NCBI RefSeq assembly: GCF_040412425.1
Contig: NC_089767.1
Location: 1,064,421-1,128,420 of the forward strand
Direction: 5' to 3'
DNA from: Macrobrachium rosenbergii
Taxonomy: Eukaryota; Arthropoda; Malacostraca; Decapoda; Palaemonidae
DNA length: 64,000 nucleotides
Shown in pieces: positions 1 to 16,089 of this stretch (position 1 is its first letter; every line of letters starts with the position of its first letter). The translations under genes and the position numbers were made by a program. Under the pieces are notes generated by a model, which made no database searches, was not told where the DNA came from, and was given only the letters and a program-made list of their open reading frames with translations.

Positions 1-360
1 TTTTGTGTTTAAAAGGCTTAGCCATAATAAGACTTTTAGTCAGAGTTAGATTATTTTGACTTGATAACTCATTTATGATGCATTTTGATCTTTTCTTTGT
101 TCATTCATTACTTGTTGGGTTGGTTTGAATAATAAATCTATTTTTGTAGGAAAGATTGCATTTCCTTAGATGATCCATTCCTTTTGAGGATGATATTTGA
201 GAGAGAGAGAGAGAGGGAGAGAATGCGCGGGGCGAATGCTGAATAAGAGGGAGTGAGTGAGAGGGGAGTGAGTGCCAGGGGGAGGTACCAGGGTCGAAAT
301 CACCATGCTTTCCTGTCTATAGATCGCAAAGACATGTTACGTAAACATTTCTACACGAAA
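1..360. other. Unique flank outside the palindrome
   Basis: No gene is recognisable here. A short (GA)n tract lies at about 198-223, followed by a modestly G-rich stretch. This segment has no counterpart beyond the right end of the palindrome, so it marks the left outside of the inverted repeat. Confidence 0.6.
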
Positions 361-380
361 TGCTGAATCTGTTGTAGGGG

Positions 381-1153
<773 letters not shown>

Positions 1154-1211
1154 GTGTGTGTGTGTGTTTGTGTGTGTGTGAATGTTTCTTGCTGCAGTCT
1201 AATAGACTGTA

Positions 1212-1252
<41 letters not shown>
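1154..1252. repeat. (GT)n with a single minisatellite core unit
   Basis: Two GT-rich runs flank one copy of a core that includes TTTCTTGCTGCAGTCTAATA. The same core, in reverse complement, is the unit of the roughly 60-copy minisatellite at 42317-46175 in the other arm. The left arm therefore has the unexpanded state. Confidence 0.9.
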
Positions 1253-1254
<2 letters not shown>

Positions 1255-1683
1255 AGGGAAAATGCGTGTATGCAAATACCTGTCGTGATCCTATGGCGTT
1301 GCATCATGGCATGCGGTCCAGTAGATAATGGAGGAAGTGGAAGTATTTCTCCTTGTTATACAGGAAACAGTGGTATGTGTGTGATTATGGACGCCCATCA
1401 CGACCATAGCGTTAAGCTGAAATTAATCTTATGATTAGCTATATAACTTGACACGATTTCTAAAATATAACTGGCAGCTACATGACGATTTTACCTATGC
1501 AATATATCAATAATTATGATGCCTTCAGGGAAAATTCCCTTTCTTAAATCTCTATGTTATGGACCCTCAGATATCTTAAAGGAGCCCTAGATTTCACAAG
1601 CGGAAACCTTCATCTATCAGTATTTTGGGCGTACAAGAACAATCCCTGGCAGAGCATCCCTAAGAGGGTATTTTTACACTTAA

Positions 1684-1684
1684 T

Positions 1685-1751
<67 letters not shown>
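1684..1751. repeat. (CT)n microsatellite
   Basis: This is a pure CT run of about 68 bp. Its mirror is the (GA)n tract at about 41806-41888, so the length differs between the arms. Confidence 0.95.
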
Positions 1752-1753
<2 letters not shown>

Positions 1754-2257
1754 GTACTTTTGGTGAGTTAGAATTTTGATAAAAAATAGAGGTGAACTAT
1801 GTTTTTGCACACAAGGTTTTTCGACTAACCAGTTTTTGAATTAAACATCGAAGAGAAAGCACGAGCCATTCTGAGTTATTTTGTTCAAAAATTGGAAAAA
1901 AGTATAATTATACATTTGTTTATTTACTCTCTAGACTTGGGTGAATACATAAATCACTTCCTACTTCGTTGAAAGAGGCAATAATACCGATACATCAATT
2001 TCCAAAACCGAGAATACGATGTCTCCCTTAGAACTGTCTATTAAGGAACAAATAAGGTGAAACATTTTCTTAGTAAATTTAATGTATTTTTTTATGACAT
2101 ACGTGATTTGAATTTATACAGTACTTTAGCAAAGGTAGGCTATATATCAATGTAGTAGCACAATTCATAAATAATACTTATCAAACAAATCTTATGTTTC
2201 TGATCAAGGGTTTTGTTCGATGTCTCGAAGAGCTGTACACGGAGAAGAAACTAAAAA
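1752..2257. other. Gene-free arm sequence
   Basis: A/T-rich DNA with no recognisable gene or repeat. It is mirrored at about 41290-41805. Confidence 0.5.
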
Positions 2258-2650
2258 TCATTATTGTTTTATTAGTTTTCTGAAAAGAAAACTATTGTAC
2301 CGGCTTTGTCTGTCCGTCCGCACTTTTTTCTATCCCCCCTATGATCTTAAAAACTACTGAGGCTAGAGGGCTGCAAATTGTTATGTTGATCGTCCACTCT
2401 CCAATCATCAAACATACCAAATTGCAACCCTGTAGCCTCAGTAGTTTTTATTTTATTTAAGGTTAAAGTTAGCCATAATCGCGCGTCTGGCAACGGTGTA
2501 GGCAACCACCACCAGGCCGTGGTTAAAGTTTCATAGGCCGCGGCTCATGCAGCATTATACCGAGACCACCAGAGGATAGATCTATTTTCGGTGGCCTCGA
2601 CTATACGCTGTACATAAAACTCGATTGCGCCGAAGTTCTTCGGCGCATTT
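2258..2650. repeat. Dispersed decapod repeat with nested hairpin
   Basis: This block of about 390 bp opens with a run of self-complementary AGTTTTCTGAAAAGAAAACT type and contains a large hairpin. The segment starting AAAACTACTGAGGCTAGAGG at 2349 is repeated inverted so that it ends GCCTCAGTAGTTTTT at about 2449. It closes with the small stem-loop CGCCGAAGTTCTTCGGCG. From memory it resembles a very common dispersed repeat of decapod genomes; I cannot name a family. No coding capacity is visible, so it is probably a non-autonomous element. Its mirror copy is about 40895-41285. Confidence 0.65.
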
Positions 2651-3584
2651 TTACTTTTTTTTATTTAATGACAGGGTGGACGTAAAGCCCTTGATCCACT
2701 AAACACATGTCCGATAATTTTCTCCTGCGTTAAATAATCTTTTTGTGCTCGCTAGATATTATTACATATAAAGTGGCAGATCAGTCGTAATGTTCCGTGA
2801 CAGCCAACATAAGAGAGTAAAATTCTTTTCCACAAACACTCTCTTCCCTATTTTGTATATGTGTTTTTTGACATGTACATCGCCATTTAATGGTTCGTGA
2901 ATTTCAAAAGAAAGTTTTCTTAATCGCTGAAAGTGTTTTACATTTCGGTTTTGTTTCCAGTTTTAGATAAATTTTAAGCAAAAAAAAATTGTGTAGAGAA
3001 AATGAATAATTTCTGGGATAAAAATTTTTTCGTTGAAGCGTTTGAGATTTTTTTCCTACAGATATATTATTCTTTTATTTTACTTTAATATCCTCTATTT
3101 CATCTTCGTTCTCTTCCCCAGCCTTTGGTCCTTCCCCTCTTCTCTTTGCTTCACAAATATGCATTGTCAACATTGATTCCCCACTCTAATCGCCGTACAG
3201 AGAGGAGCCAAATGCTTGAAACTTCCTTTATGGAGATAATATGCACCAACTTAATAAGAGGGCATAAACAATTGACAATTTATGATTCATTTAATTTTTT
3301 TTCTTACGTTTTATTAATGGATATGAATGGCGACCCCACACCCGCCTCCCTCCCTTTTGTTTCTCTCTTTGCCTCACTTTCTCTCCTCATTCTTTGGGCT
3401 GGAATAGGGCAGTTGTCCATGGTGTCTCTCTTCGGTCTGAAGTTAATGAGAAATGGAACTATTTTTCTTATTAACAAAATATCGCCAGGCGATTTCCATC
3501 TATTTTGGACGAAGAATAAACCATCTGTGTATGATCCTCTAACTGAAACTCGTGCCCCTGTTCAAGTAAGGATTTGGGGGCCTT

Positions 3585-3587
<3 letters not shown>
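2651..3587. other. Gene-free arm sequence
   Basis: The stretch contains poly-T rich DNA and an open frame at 3125-3589 that runs into the (GA)n tract. That frame shows no domain and is not kept open in the mirror copy, so I do not call a gene. Confidence 0.5.
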
Positions 3588-3646
<59 letters not shown>

Positions 3647-3652
3647 TGTGTG
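3588..3652. repeat. (GA)n/(GT)n tract, empty site of the LINE
   Basis: This is a GA run of about 57 bp followed by a short GT run. In the right arm the corresponding CT tract is split into 34703-34758 and 39869-39947 by a 5.1-kb LINE. Here the tract is continuous and so represents the pre-insertion state. Confidence 0.9.
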
Positions 3653-4113
3653 TTACTAGTGCTTTGTTAAAAATACAAAAAAGAATAAATGAAACATATA
3701 ATTGTTTCATAGAAATAGCCACATCATTATTGATGAAGGTAGGCTATCGACCGTCGTTTTCACCCTACCTATTTCTTAGATATTTTTTTCAGTATATATA
3801 ATAGACCGTATTCTGAATAATTAGTAACTTGTAACCACTTTTGTCCAGAGGAAAATTCTGCGAAATTCTTTTGTCAATGCACGTGTGTAATTTCAAGTAA
3901 CTGGTTCTAGTCTGTATTCAAACATTCTCATTTCCTCGCTTCTTGTGAAATCTTGCACTTCCGTGTCTGTGTCGAAGCGGAAAATGATCGTCTCCAAATC
4001 CTGTTTAGAGCTACGAAGCGTAAGCGTAAGACTACATCAAAATACTTTCCATTGAACAACGTCCTTTCCCTATTCCTCCGCTTAGGCTCTTAAGTCCTCT
4101 CACCCACCGGTAC

Positions 4114-4116
<3 letters not shown>
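3653..4116. other. Gene-free arm sequence
   Basis: Nothing recognisable. It is mirrored at about 34246-34702. Confidence 0.45.

Positions 4117-4173
<57 letters not shown>
4117..4173. repeat. (CT)n microsatellite
   Basis: This is a CT run of about 57 bp, mirrored by the (GA)n tract at about 34198-34245. Confidence 0.95.
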
Positions 4174-4175
<2 letters not shown>

Positions 4176-4707
4176 AAACTCGCCTTGTGTGTGTTTATGT
4201 CAGTTTTCAACTTCTTGAATCTTTCATCTTCAGGTTTGTCAGTGTTTCGTTTCCTCTTTGCGTTTTCAACCTTTCTTGTTAGTTTGTTTTCTAACCTTGC
4301 TTATTAGTTTGTTTTTTAACATCTCGTATTAGTTTTTAACAGCGAAGTTGCCGTCGTTTATTTCTGTTCTTATCTCTTTTCTTATTACGTAACAGCCCCT
4401 CTTTCTTTTTGTGGCATACGATAACCTAAGACTTTTTTTTTTCTTTACATTGTTCCTTACGGATTCCAAATGAACCTCTGGGTTAACGGTGGGGCGTAAT
4501 TCTCAAAACATTACTAGAGAGGTAAAATGGTTAGTGGCGCACGTAATTCGATTCCAGTGAATAAAATTTCAAAGGTTTTATGCCCAAACAGCTTGATAAG
4601 GTCGCTCGACCCCTAAAACTCATAAATTCTACTATATACCTCTACAAGTGAATATCAGTTATTTAGAAGTTTTTACCTCCCCTCTCTTTCCTTGCAGGTA
4701 ATAATTT

Positions 4708-4710
<3 letters not shown>
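4174..4710. other. Gene-free arm sequence
   Basis: T-rich DNA with several direct repetitions of a TTAGTTTGTTTT-like word near 4280-4320. No gene is seen. Confidence 0.45.

Positions 4711-4799
<89 letters not shown>
4711..4799. repeat. (GA)n microsatellite
   Basis: This is a GA run of about 88 bp. Its mirror (CT)n at 33603-33662 is about 30 bp shorter. Confidence 0.95.
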
Positions 4800-4802
<3 letters not shown>

Positions 4803-5347
4803 ACATTTTCATATTGTATATAACTGAAAGAAAGGTAAGTGATTTCTTGTTTTGGGATGATATAATGCATCAACACGCTAAATCATCATTATACAATACA
4901 AACAATGAATTGAAAATTTACTGGGACCAGAAAAACCATTTCATTTATCACTTGATAGAGAGAATTTTTTTTAATGAAAAAAATCTACATGATCAAGGCT
5001 CATATCATTTCCTTCTCCTATTCATTACTGTTAATATTGTTGCGCTATCAGTCGCACCCATACAAGATTCATCTGGAAAGGCTGATTATTAGTACCCACT
5101 GATCAGAGGACTCAGTCCGTGCATCTAGATTATAACGTTAGACGTCTGAATGTTTTAATGGTACTGCGATGTTTTTGTGTGTGGATTATGCTGTATATGT
5201 CTGGTCTCACTGGGATCATTGTGCTTTTATCTGGTAGCATTATCTGCCTGTTCTTCACTACAAAACTAAGGTTGGAACTTCTGTTGGTAAGAATACTCCC
5301 GTGCGAGGAAAGGAATCAGTAATTAGGTAACCTTCTTACGTCATGTA

Positions 5348-5348
<1 letters not shown>
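4800..5348. other. Gene-free arm sequence
   Basis: Two short open frames (4814-5092 and 5119-5322) are also visible in the mirror copy only because the arms are duplicates. Neither has a recognisable domain. I do not support a gene. Confidence 0.45.

Positions 5349-5404
<56 letters not shown>
5349..5404. repeat. (CT)n microsatellite
   Basis: This is a CT run of about 55 bp, mirrored by (GA)n at 33062-33111. Confidence 0.95.
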
Positions 5405-5408
<4 letters not shown>

Positions 5409-5597
5409 AAGTGCTCAGACGGAAAATTTTGAAACACTTTTGCAGGAAGTTGGTTATGGTGTCGGAGTTCTCGGAGGAAACAAAGAGCTATCTGGGAGAA
5501 ACCTAAGCCTTTTGTACCCATCTCATTTAACACAGAAAGGATAACCGAGAACTGAAATAAGATTTAGGAGATCTTGTGTAGATGTTTCTCTGCCTAT

Positions 5598-6033
5598 ACA
5601 CTTCAAGTTCAAACTCATCCCTGATAGGAAGGGGGTGGAAAAGGTAAGACATGTAAAAATAACCGAAACGACGGATATTAGTGTCTGATCCATAGTTTTC
5701 GAGGTTGCTGAGAAGAATAGTGACATTTCTGACGCCCTTTAAGTCCAAGTTCAGCCCCAATGGAGAGAGGGTGAGAAAGGGTGGGAAGGGGATGACGTGT
5801 AAAAATAATAAAAAACAACAGATATTAGTGTCTAATCCATAGTTTTTGAGGTCACTGAGAAGAATAGTGACACTCCTAATGCCCTTTAAATCCAAGTTCA
5901 GTCCCAGTAGGAAGGGGATGGAAAGAGGTGGGAAGGTGGTGACATGTGAAAATAACTGAAAACTACAGATATTAGTGTCTAATCCTTAGTTTTTGAGGTC
6001 GCTGAGATGAATAATGAAACTCACAATGCCCTT
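5598..6033. repeat. About 145-bp minisatellite, three units
   Basis: Three diverged tandem units begin near 5598, 5740 and 5884. Each contains the words GATATTAGTGTCT and CACTGAGAAGAATAGTGACA (or close variants) followed by a purine-rich GGAAGGGG segment. The right arm has four units at about 32301-32865. Open frames across it (for example 5527-5895 on the minus strand) simply translate the repeat. Confidence 0.8.
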
Positions 6034-6183
6034 TCCATTTTACGTAATGCAGAATATAATATTCTTAATGACAGTTCCTCTGTACAGAGGAAGGAGATAT
6101 ATTATTTTTGTTTTATATATCACAACGTTTATGTCATGATGATGAGCAGGAGACCCAGATTTTATAGTGCACCAATATGTTAG

Positions 6184-7850
<1,667 letters not shown>

Positions 7851-7942
7851 ACTGAAAGTACTTACACCCGAGATGGGCAAAGTTGTCAAAATCAAACAAG
7901 CCTGAAAGTACTTACACCCGAGATAGGCAAAGTTGTCAAAAT
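7851..7942. repeat. Short tandem duplication of about 45 bp
   Basis: The word TGAAAGTACTTACACCCGAG and the following GGCAAAGTTGTCAAAAT occur twice in direct orientation. Both copies are present in the mirror arm near 30407-30500, so the duplication predates the palindrome. Confidence 0.85.
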
Positions 7943-8312
7943 ACAACTGCAACTAGAAGAGGGAAACGTCATATAAACTTACATTTGGTAATGCTTTTAG
8001 AGAAATATCCGTAATTATATATACGTAAAAATCCGTACACATACATTAGTATTCATGTCACAAATTCATCCACGTACTTTTTGTCTTGGTAAAAACCTTC
8101 TCGCGTGATAGCACTGCACCTCTGTTATGTCAATACCTCCTCAGTCCTTAAGGGTTTGAAAACTTAAACTTCTTCCTTCCTTGTGTCATTATTTTCTTTT
8201 CGGTTCGGAACACATGTTTTCACAGCATCCCCACTTAGGTGGACTTTTCTTGTTTGATAAAATAGTTTTTTCTTTTGGTTTTTAACAAACTTTTTACTTT
8301 TCTCTCCTCCTA

Positions 8313-8414
<102 letters not shown>

Positions 8415-8679
8415 TTGTATTTGTATAAGTATGTATGAACTTTTCATATGTAAACTTCATGTTTTGTTGATGAAGACACACTTCGTGGTGTATTAACGTA
8501 GGCCATTCCTGTTTCAACTTTTGAAAGGAAAAAAGAATATTCTAAACCATACAAATGTCGTTTAGAGTTTCTGGAAAATGTTTTTCGGTAAAGCTGAGTT
8601 GCCACAGAGGGGAATGTAGCTTCTATGGAAGACGTGTCATTGGGTGAACTTGTCTTCTCTAATCACGATGGCCGTCAGT

Positions 8680-8955
8680 GCACCTCAGGCTCGGTGCACT
8701 GTGGGCATTACTGAAGGGTCTTTGCAGCGTCCCTTCGGCCCCTAGCTGCAACCTCTTTCATTCCTTTCACTGTACCTCCGTTCATATTTTCTTTCTCCCA
8801 TCTTACTTTCAACTCTCTCCTAACAACTGTTTCGTAGTGCAACTGCTTTGAGGTTTTCTACTTTGTAACCTTTTACTCTCAATTTTCCTTTCAGCGCTGA
8901 ATGACCTCATAGGTCCCAGCGCTTGGCCTTTGACCTAAATTCTATATTCTTTTCT
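8680..8955 (-). repeat. SINE-like dispersed decapod repeat
   Basis: This unit of about 275 bp ends with a segment reading CGCTGAATGACCTCATAGGT on this strand, preceded by AGTGCAACTGCTTTGAGG. I recognise the sequence from memory as a very abundant dispersed repeat in decapod genomes. It is short, non-coding and SINE-sized, but I cannot see a clear box A/box B pair, so SINE is only a working label. The strand is arbitrary. The mirror copy lies at about 29425-29710. Confidence 0.6.
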
Positions 8956-9892
8956 GTTCTAATCTCGATGGCCAATTTTGCCCGTAGAGTGAGCATTTCT
9001 TGTTTCTCATTCTGAATATCCACATTATGATGTTGAGGCGCCATGATACCCGAAAACCTCATCTCGAAGAACGTTCTGACTACTCTGTTAAATTCCGCTT
9101 CGTATTGTGTATTGTTTTTAATATTAGTTTTTCTGTACTTCTAGGATTTCTTTAGGCGTTATCTGTAAGATGTTTGCCCTCTATGAATAATAATGAGAAT
9201 TAAAAGAGCAAAAGACGAGGATTGTGGTTTTATAATATCCTTTCAGAGTTGCAGAAATTATAACTTTAATTACATGCTGCACCAACAAAATATTTTCATG
9301 AGAGAACCTTGTCTCTACTGTTCTAAGGCAATAAAGATCACAATACAGTATTAGAACATCGAGCTCTGCCTAGTTTACACGGCTGTAATGCTGGTTAAAA
9401 TAGTCGTGTTTATAAAGTAAACATCGGAGAAAAATTATGGAAACGGATCTTCTTAAATTCATGAGGCAAACAAAATAATAAAGTTAACGGAGCCACTCGT
9501 CAAAGATGCAGACTTTGCGTCTTCATAAAAACACACATTGAAATCCAATGTCATGGGTAGTTCGTGGCCGACCTCTTGTCTGCAGGAAGCTGTGCGTGCA
9601 CCTGTTCATCATGTTTTGCTTATTGTTTCGTCTTTGTGATTTTTCATTGATTTCACAAACATAGCACGGACAGTCGCCTGCTAGGACGTTCGAGCGTTAT
9701 TTTCTTGAGCTCCTCTTTAATTACCTATTTGGTAGTGGACGCTCTGTTGTCCCTTGGGGATGGTGACAACGGTGCAGTCATTCTGCATGAGAACGTCTCG
9801 CTTGTTGACGTGAGCAACCTTGGATGGTTCTTTTCAGCATCGGTCTAGTTGCGCCGTCTTGTTTTATGAAGCCAGTGACTTTCATAGTAAGA

Positions 9893-9894
<2 letters not shown>
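8956..9894. other. Gene-free arm sequence
   Basis: No gene or recognised repeat. It is mirrored at about 28473-29424. Confidence 0.45.

Positions 9895-9984
<90 letters not shown>
9895..9984. repeat. Compound (CT)n-(CA)n microsatellite
   Basis: A CT run of about 58 bp is joined to a CA run of about 30 bp. The mirror is (GT)n-(GA)n at 28386-28472. Confidence 0.95.
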
Positions 9985-9986
<2 letters not shown>

Positions 9987-12572
9987 CTGCAAGATTAAAC
10001 TGGAAGGTTATTTAAGCGAGTGGAATAATTTAGTAAGCGTTTTTATAGGTCTAGTTCTGGCATTACTTTTAGGAAATTTTCGATTAGTGACCTATGGAGG
10101 ATCTTTAATGAACTTTGTCGTTTACATTGTAAACGGTCAATTAAAAGCCGTAATTACGAATCGGAAGGATACGATAAATCTTAGCATGAGTTGCACCGCA
10201 TTTGTTTCCATATTTGTGTAGATGTAAGTATTGAAGTGATTACCTCCTTTTGATATAACCAAATTAGGAAAAATGGTAGGTTAAATAATGTTACAGGTAA
10301 GTTGTTTCGAAGGAATGTTTGTGAAACCATGTCTCTTATAATGTTCAGTCATCTGATTTCTGGAAGCCTTACATGTTTCTTTCCCGTTTATTATCCACAG
10401 TGGTTGAGGTTGTTGGATTGCGAGCTTGCTTTCTTTTCATGTTGGCAAAACCGTGATTGTTTGCAATTTTACATTGTTCTCCATCAAAATTTCCTGTTTC
10501 CCATTTGTCAAAACGACAACCTTTGGAATGGTTTGACTTATATCTACTCTTTACAGATTTTATTTGTATTCTAGTTCTCTGATGAAATCCTTTAATTTCA
10601 TAATCTTTTCCAGAAAGTTTTTTTTTTTTTTTTTTTTTTTAAGCGAGCTGGTGAATTTATGCCCCTTCTGTTTTCTCTTACCAACGCGTTTTCATTTCCA
10701 GTTTTCCAGTAGGTTGTATTTTCCTTTGTGTAAAGAATAAATAAATTCTACGTGCGTGTGGGCATGTTCCTCATTTTAACGTTTACATTTTGCATGATAC
10801 GGTACGACTGTTTATAACTTGTGTCAGGAGCCTGCTCCAGGTCTCTTCTACCGCTTATAAGGAAAACAAAATGTTTCTGAACTTTATTGTGATAGATAGT
10901 CCTGAAGGTGACCCATTCTGTTGTGTCTTATGGAAGCTGAAGTGTCCAGCGAAAGAATTTCAGAGCATATTTTGGCATTCGATTATATGATAACCAAGGC
11001 CTTTTTGTCTTCAATGATAATAATGTAATTCAACGTCACACTTTTGTGAGTAGAGCTACCAGACTGGATTGTTTCATAATCACTCTCAGGACTTTGCTCC
11101 ACCCTTTACTGCAGTCCTTTTCTCACTTCTCGTCCTTCCTCACCCGTAAGTAAGGTGACATCTATGGGACGTGTTTGAAAGATTTTCGGCATTGTCAGAA
11201 TGTGTAAAGCTGCAGAGTCAGTGAGAGATACGCGTTGTTTATATGCAGCAACCGCCCCCCCCTCTCCCGCTCTCCCTGTCCTTATCCCAAACCCATCTTG
11301 CCCGACGACTGTCGTTTTATATGAGTGGAAAATGCAAATCCTGTTTTTTTATTCTTTTTAGAATGCTGATGATTAAATACGTGGGGTTGTATTCATCTAT
11401 TGTCTAGGCTTGTTCTATTACGTGAGGACGTGACGGAAGTTCAGTTGGTTTCCAGACGATCTATAGGATTTATTTCTCCTTTTCCCATATTGCACTGAAA
11501 ACTTTAGTATTTATTTTTATATTCAATTGTTTGTATAAGTCATTCACAGTGATAAATTGAGAATTATATTAATTATGGTCTTTGGTGTTTAAGATAGTTA
11601 TTGTTATTCACTTTCAAAGTACAGTTAGTCTTTTGGGTTAAACTGGGCAGCCTTCAGTTTGTCCCTTGACCCCCTGCATCTTGAGTCAAGCCTGAGGTAA
11701 ATCGGAATATTGACTCTAGTTTTCTTGTAATTCATTTCGAGTACACTTTTATTTTTTTATTTACTTTTTTATTATGAAAATTATTCTTAAGAACAGGTAT
11801 TCCCTCGAGAAATTTACTGTTGTAGGAGCGTTTCACCCCTTACTATTGAAGAAAGATAACGAGATCATTGCTATTATACTGAGTGTTTTAGAAGAGAGAA
11901 GTAATAAAATATTAACAGAATTCCTGACCATAGGTTAACGGCGACCTTCCATGTCTGTTTTGAGTGATTTTTCTTCCAATATCTGCAGTTTTCCCTCCCT
12001 GCCTCTGAGGACATTTTTAACTCAATCGTAACAGTTTATCAATAGTATATCTAACTTTTCCTCACTTACAAGAAGGGTTATTATAATTCAGGATACAAAT
12101 GAACCCTGTCATAAATTAATCAATTGTTTTAATCTTTCTCATTTCATAATTTGAAGCGTGAATGGGGGTGACGAACTTGGTAAATATTTGAATTACTTAT
12201 TGTTATTATATTTTTTTTTTGTGTATTTCTGCTCTCATGGCACAGTTATGGCTAGTACTGTTTTAATCTGAGACGGTGAATGTACTGTTTTTAACTATAT
12301 AAAAATTATTTTTAGTAATTTTTTTAATTATAAAAAAAGATTGTTTTACAAAAAAGAAAAATCATTTTTGTACGTGTATGTATATGAAAATAAAAAATTT
12401 ATAACCGTATCTGTGAACGCGTTTTCCTTGTAATTGGGTCCCTTTTTTTTCTTAAACTCTTTTTATATATAAATATGTACTGTATATATGATGGCTGGAA
12501 AATGGTCTGTGAAATATTCTCCATGCACTGACTTTCCTTCTGTTTTTCAGCTCACTTTAAGATGTTGGTTCC
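9985..12572. other. Gene-free arm sequence
   Basis: Poly-T of about 22 lies near 10619-10640, with short frames (10302-10574, 10790-10990) lacking any recognisable domain. A segment at about 11147-11238 is absent from the mirror arm (near 27230). I see no host gene. Confidence 0.45.
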
Positions 12573-12782
12573 TTAAATATGCCACGAACACGTCGGGCAC
12601 TTTTGCTTCTCATGTGGTTCACAGCAATTGACTGCGTCACTAATTGCACCTGCAATTGAAGCATTTCTCGCCTCGCTCATAATTTCCGGGTCGGCCCACG
12701 CTTCTGCAGCTGCCTTTCCCTCCTCCTTGTCAAGGTAACAAGTATGATACATCTCAGGTGGAATTCTGTTTCTCCTTTCCAT
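12573..12782 (-). CDS. Doubtful small ORF, 69 aa
   Basis: This open frame encodes a hydrophilic 69-residue peptide beginning MERRNRIPPEMYHTC and containing an alanine-rich middle and five cysteines. I recognise no family. The composition looks more protein-like than the surrounding frames, and the frame stays open in the mirror arm at 25659-25868. The two copies differ at two positions, both changing the amino acid (Asp to Tyr and Cys to Trp), which gives no sign of purifying selection. There is no visible promoter or splice context. Most likely it is a chance frame, or a remnant exon or transposon piece. Confidence 0.15.
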   Translation of the reverse strand: MERRNRIPPEMYHTCYLDKEEGKAAAEAWADPEIMSEARNASIAGAISDAVNCCEPHEKQKCPTCSWHI

Positions 12783-12926
12783 TCGCTCTTCTTCTTCTTG
12801 ACATTATCACTCCCCTGCTTTTCATTATGTGGAAGTCAGCAACTGCTGAAATGGGAGAGGAATAAATAGGTAACCCGCAGTTCTGTTCCTTTCTAATTTA
12901 CCCTGTTCTCAATCTGATGCCGTGTG

Positions 12927-13242
<316 letters not shown>

Positions 13243-13548
13243 AAAAAGCTTAAATTATTTTCTTTATTTGCATTACGTAAATTTAGATCAGCCTTGTTTT
13301 TTCTGGGTTTAATATCTACTTTTTAAGAGTCATTTTGTGGCAAGATAGCCGCTGTTTTGAATGGGTATTTGTTTACATTATTTTTGAACTTTAATATCCG
13401 TTGTCTGGTAATTTCTAGCGCTTAACGTAAAGTGCTTAATTTAACATTATTCAGTGTGGTTAGGCGCCTCCTTCCCGTTTGTTGATATTATCGAACTATC
13501 GTTTTAACGAGTGTTTTTCTGTTTTTACGAGTGTTGATGAACGTCTCC

Positions 13549-13881
13549 TTAGTGATGTCTGGACGTCGGAGCTCGGCTCGAGTTAGTTCGGGCTATAGCA
13601 CTCCCCTGACATACTGTCCCTTGAGCAGCTGATTGATTTTTGGAATTTGGTTGACGATTGTTTGGCAGCTTTTTGGACCACGTTACGGATCTTCTCTTGG
13701 ACTGTTGTTCGCAGGTCCTCTTGTCACCTGCGACTCGAGTGTTTCCTGCTTTGAGCCGCAACTTACACGGGTCCTTCATATGAGACTCGCAGGTACTCCT
13801 GTCACCTGCGACTTGAGTGTTTCCTGAGTTACATTTGAGGAGGATTCCCAGGGAATTGGTGTCGTCGCTTTCTCCCAGCAC
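13549..13881 (-). CDS. Doubtful ORF, 110 aa, with internal duplication
   Basis: The frame encodes 110 residues beginning MLGESDDTNSLGILL. It contains two similar blocks, NTQVAGDRSTCES and NTRVAGDKRTCEQ, about 30 residues apart, so the DNA holds two copies of a CGCAGGTGAC-containing word. No family is recognised. It is open in both arms (24584-24916); the copies differ at about four positions, three of them amino-acid changing. The opposite strand also has a short frame starting at an ATG near 13555 and a consensus splice-donor-like CAGGTAAGA at about 13985-13993. The region could therefore be the 5' part of a transcript, or of a retroelement, on the plus strand. I do not commit to either. Confidence 0.15.
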   Translation of the reverse strand: MLGESDDTNSLGILLKCNSGNTQVAGDRSTCESHMKDPCKLRLKAGNTRVAGDKRTCEQQSKRRSVTWSKKLPNNRQPNSKNQSAAQGTVCQGSAIARTNSSRAPTSRHH

Positions 13882-14149
13882 TGATGGGGATTCGCCTGCT
13901 GTTTATGCGTCTCTGATCAGCTGTTTTCTGCCGTCAATCTGGGAGCTTGCCAGCTCGTGAAACGATCTGTAGGGAGGCTGACACCAGGTAAGACTAAGTA
14001 TCCTTGGTTTTCGCATAGGATCACCTTCCCTTTTGTGTGGATGCTCTGGTGTTCATGACCTGCCCCGATAGCGGAATTGGTGATTTGATCACGGCCCTGG
14101 AATTTTCTCCTCTGCTGCCTCCACTGATGTGAGAAAAACTATATAGTTG

Positions 14150-16081
<1,932 letters not shown>

Positions 16082-16089
16082 TGTATATA

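Noticed and set aside
5527..5895. 122-aa minus-strand frame and its partner at 32578-32940 as a conserved repeat protein
   Set aside because: The frames translate units of the 140-145-bp minisatellite, and conservation between the arms is explained by the recent duplication.
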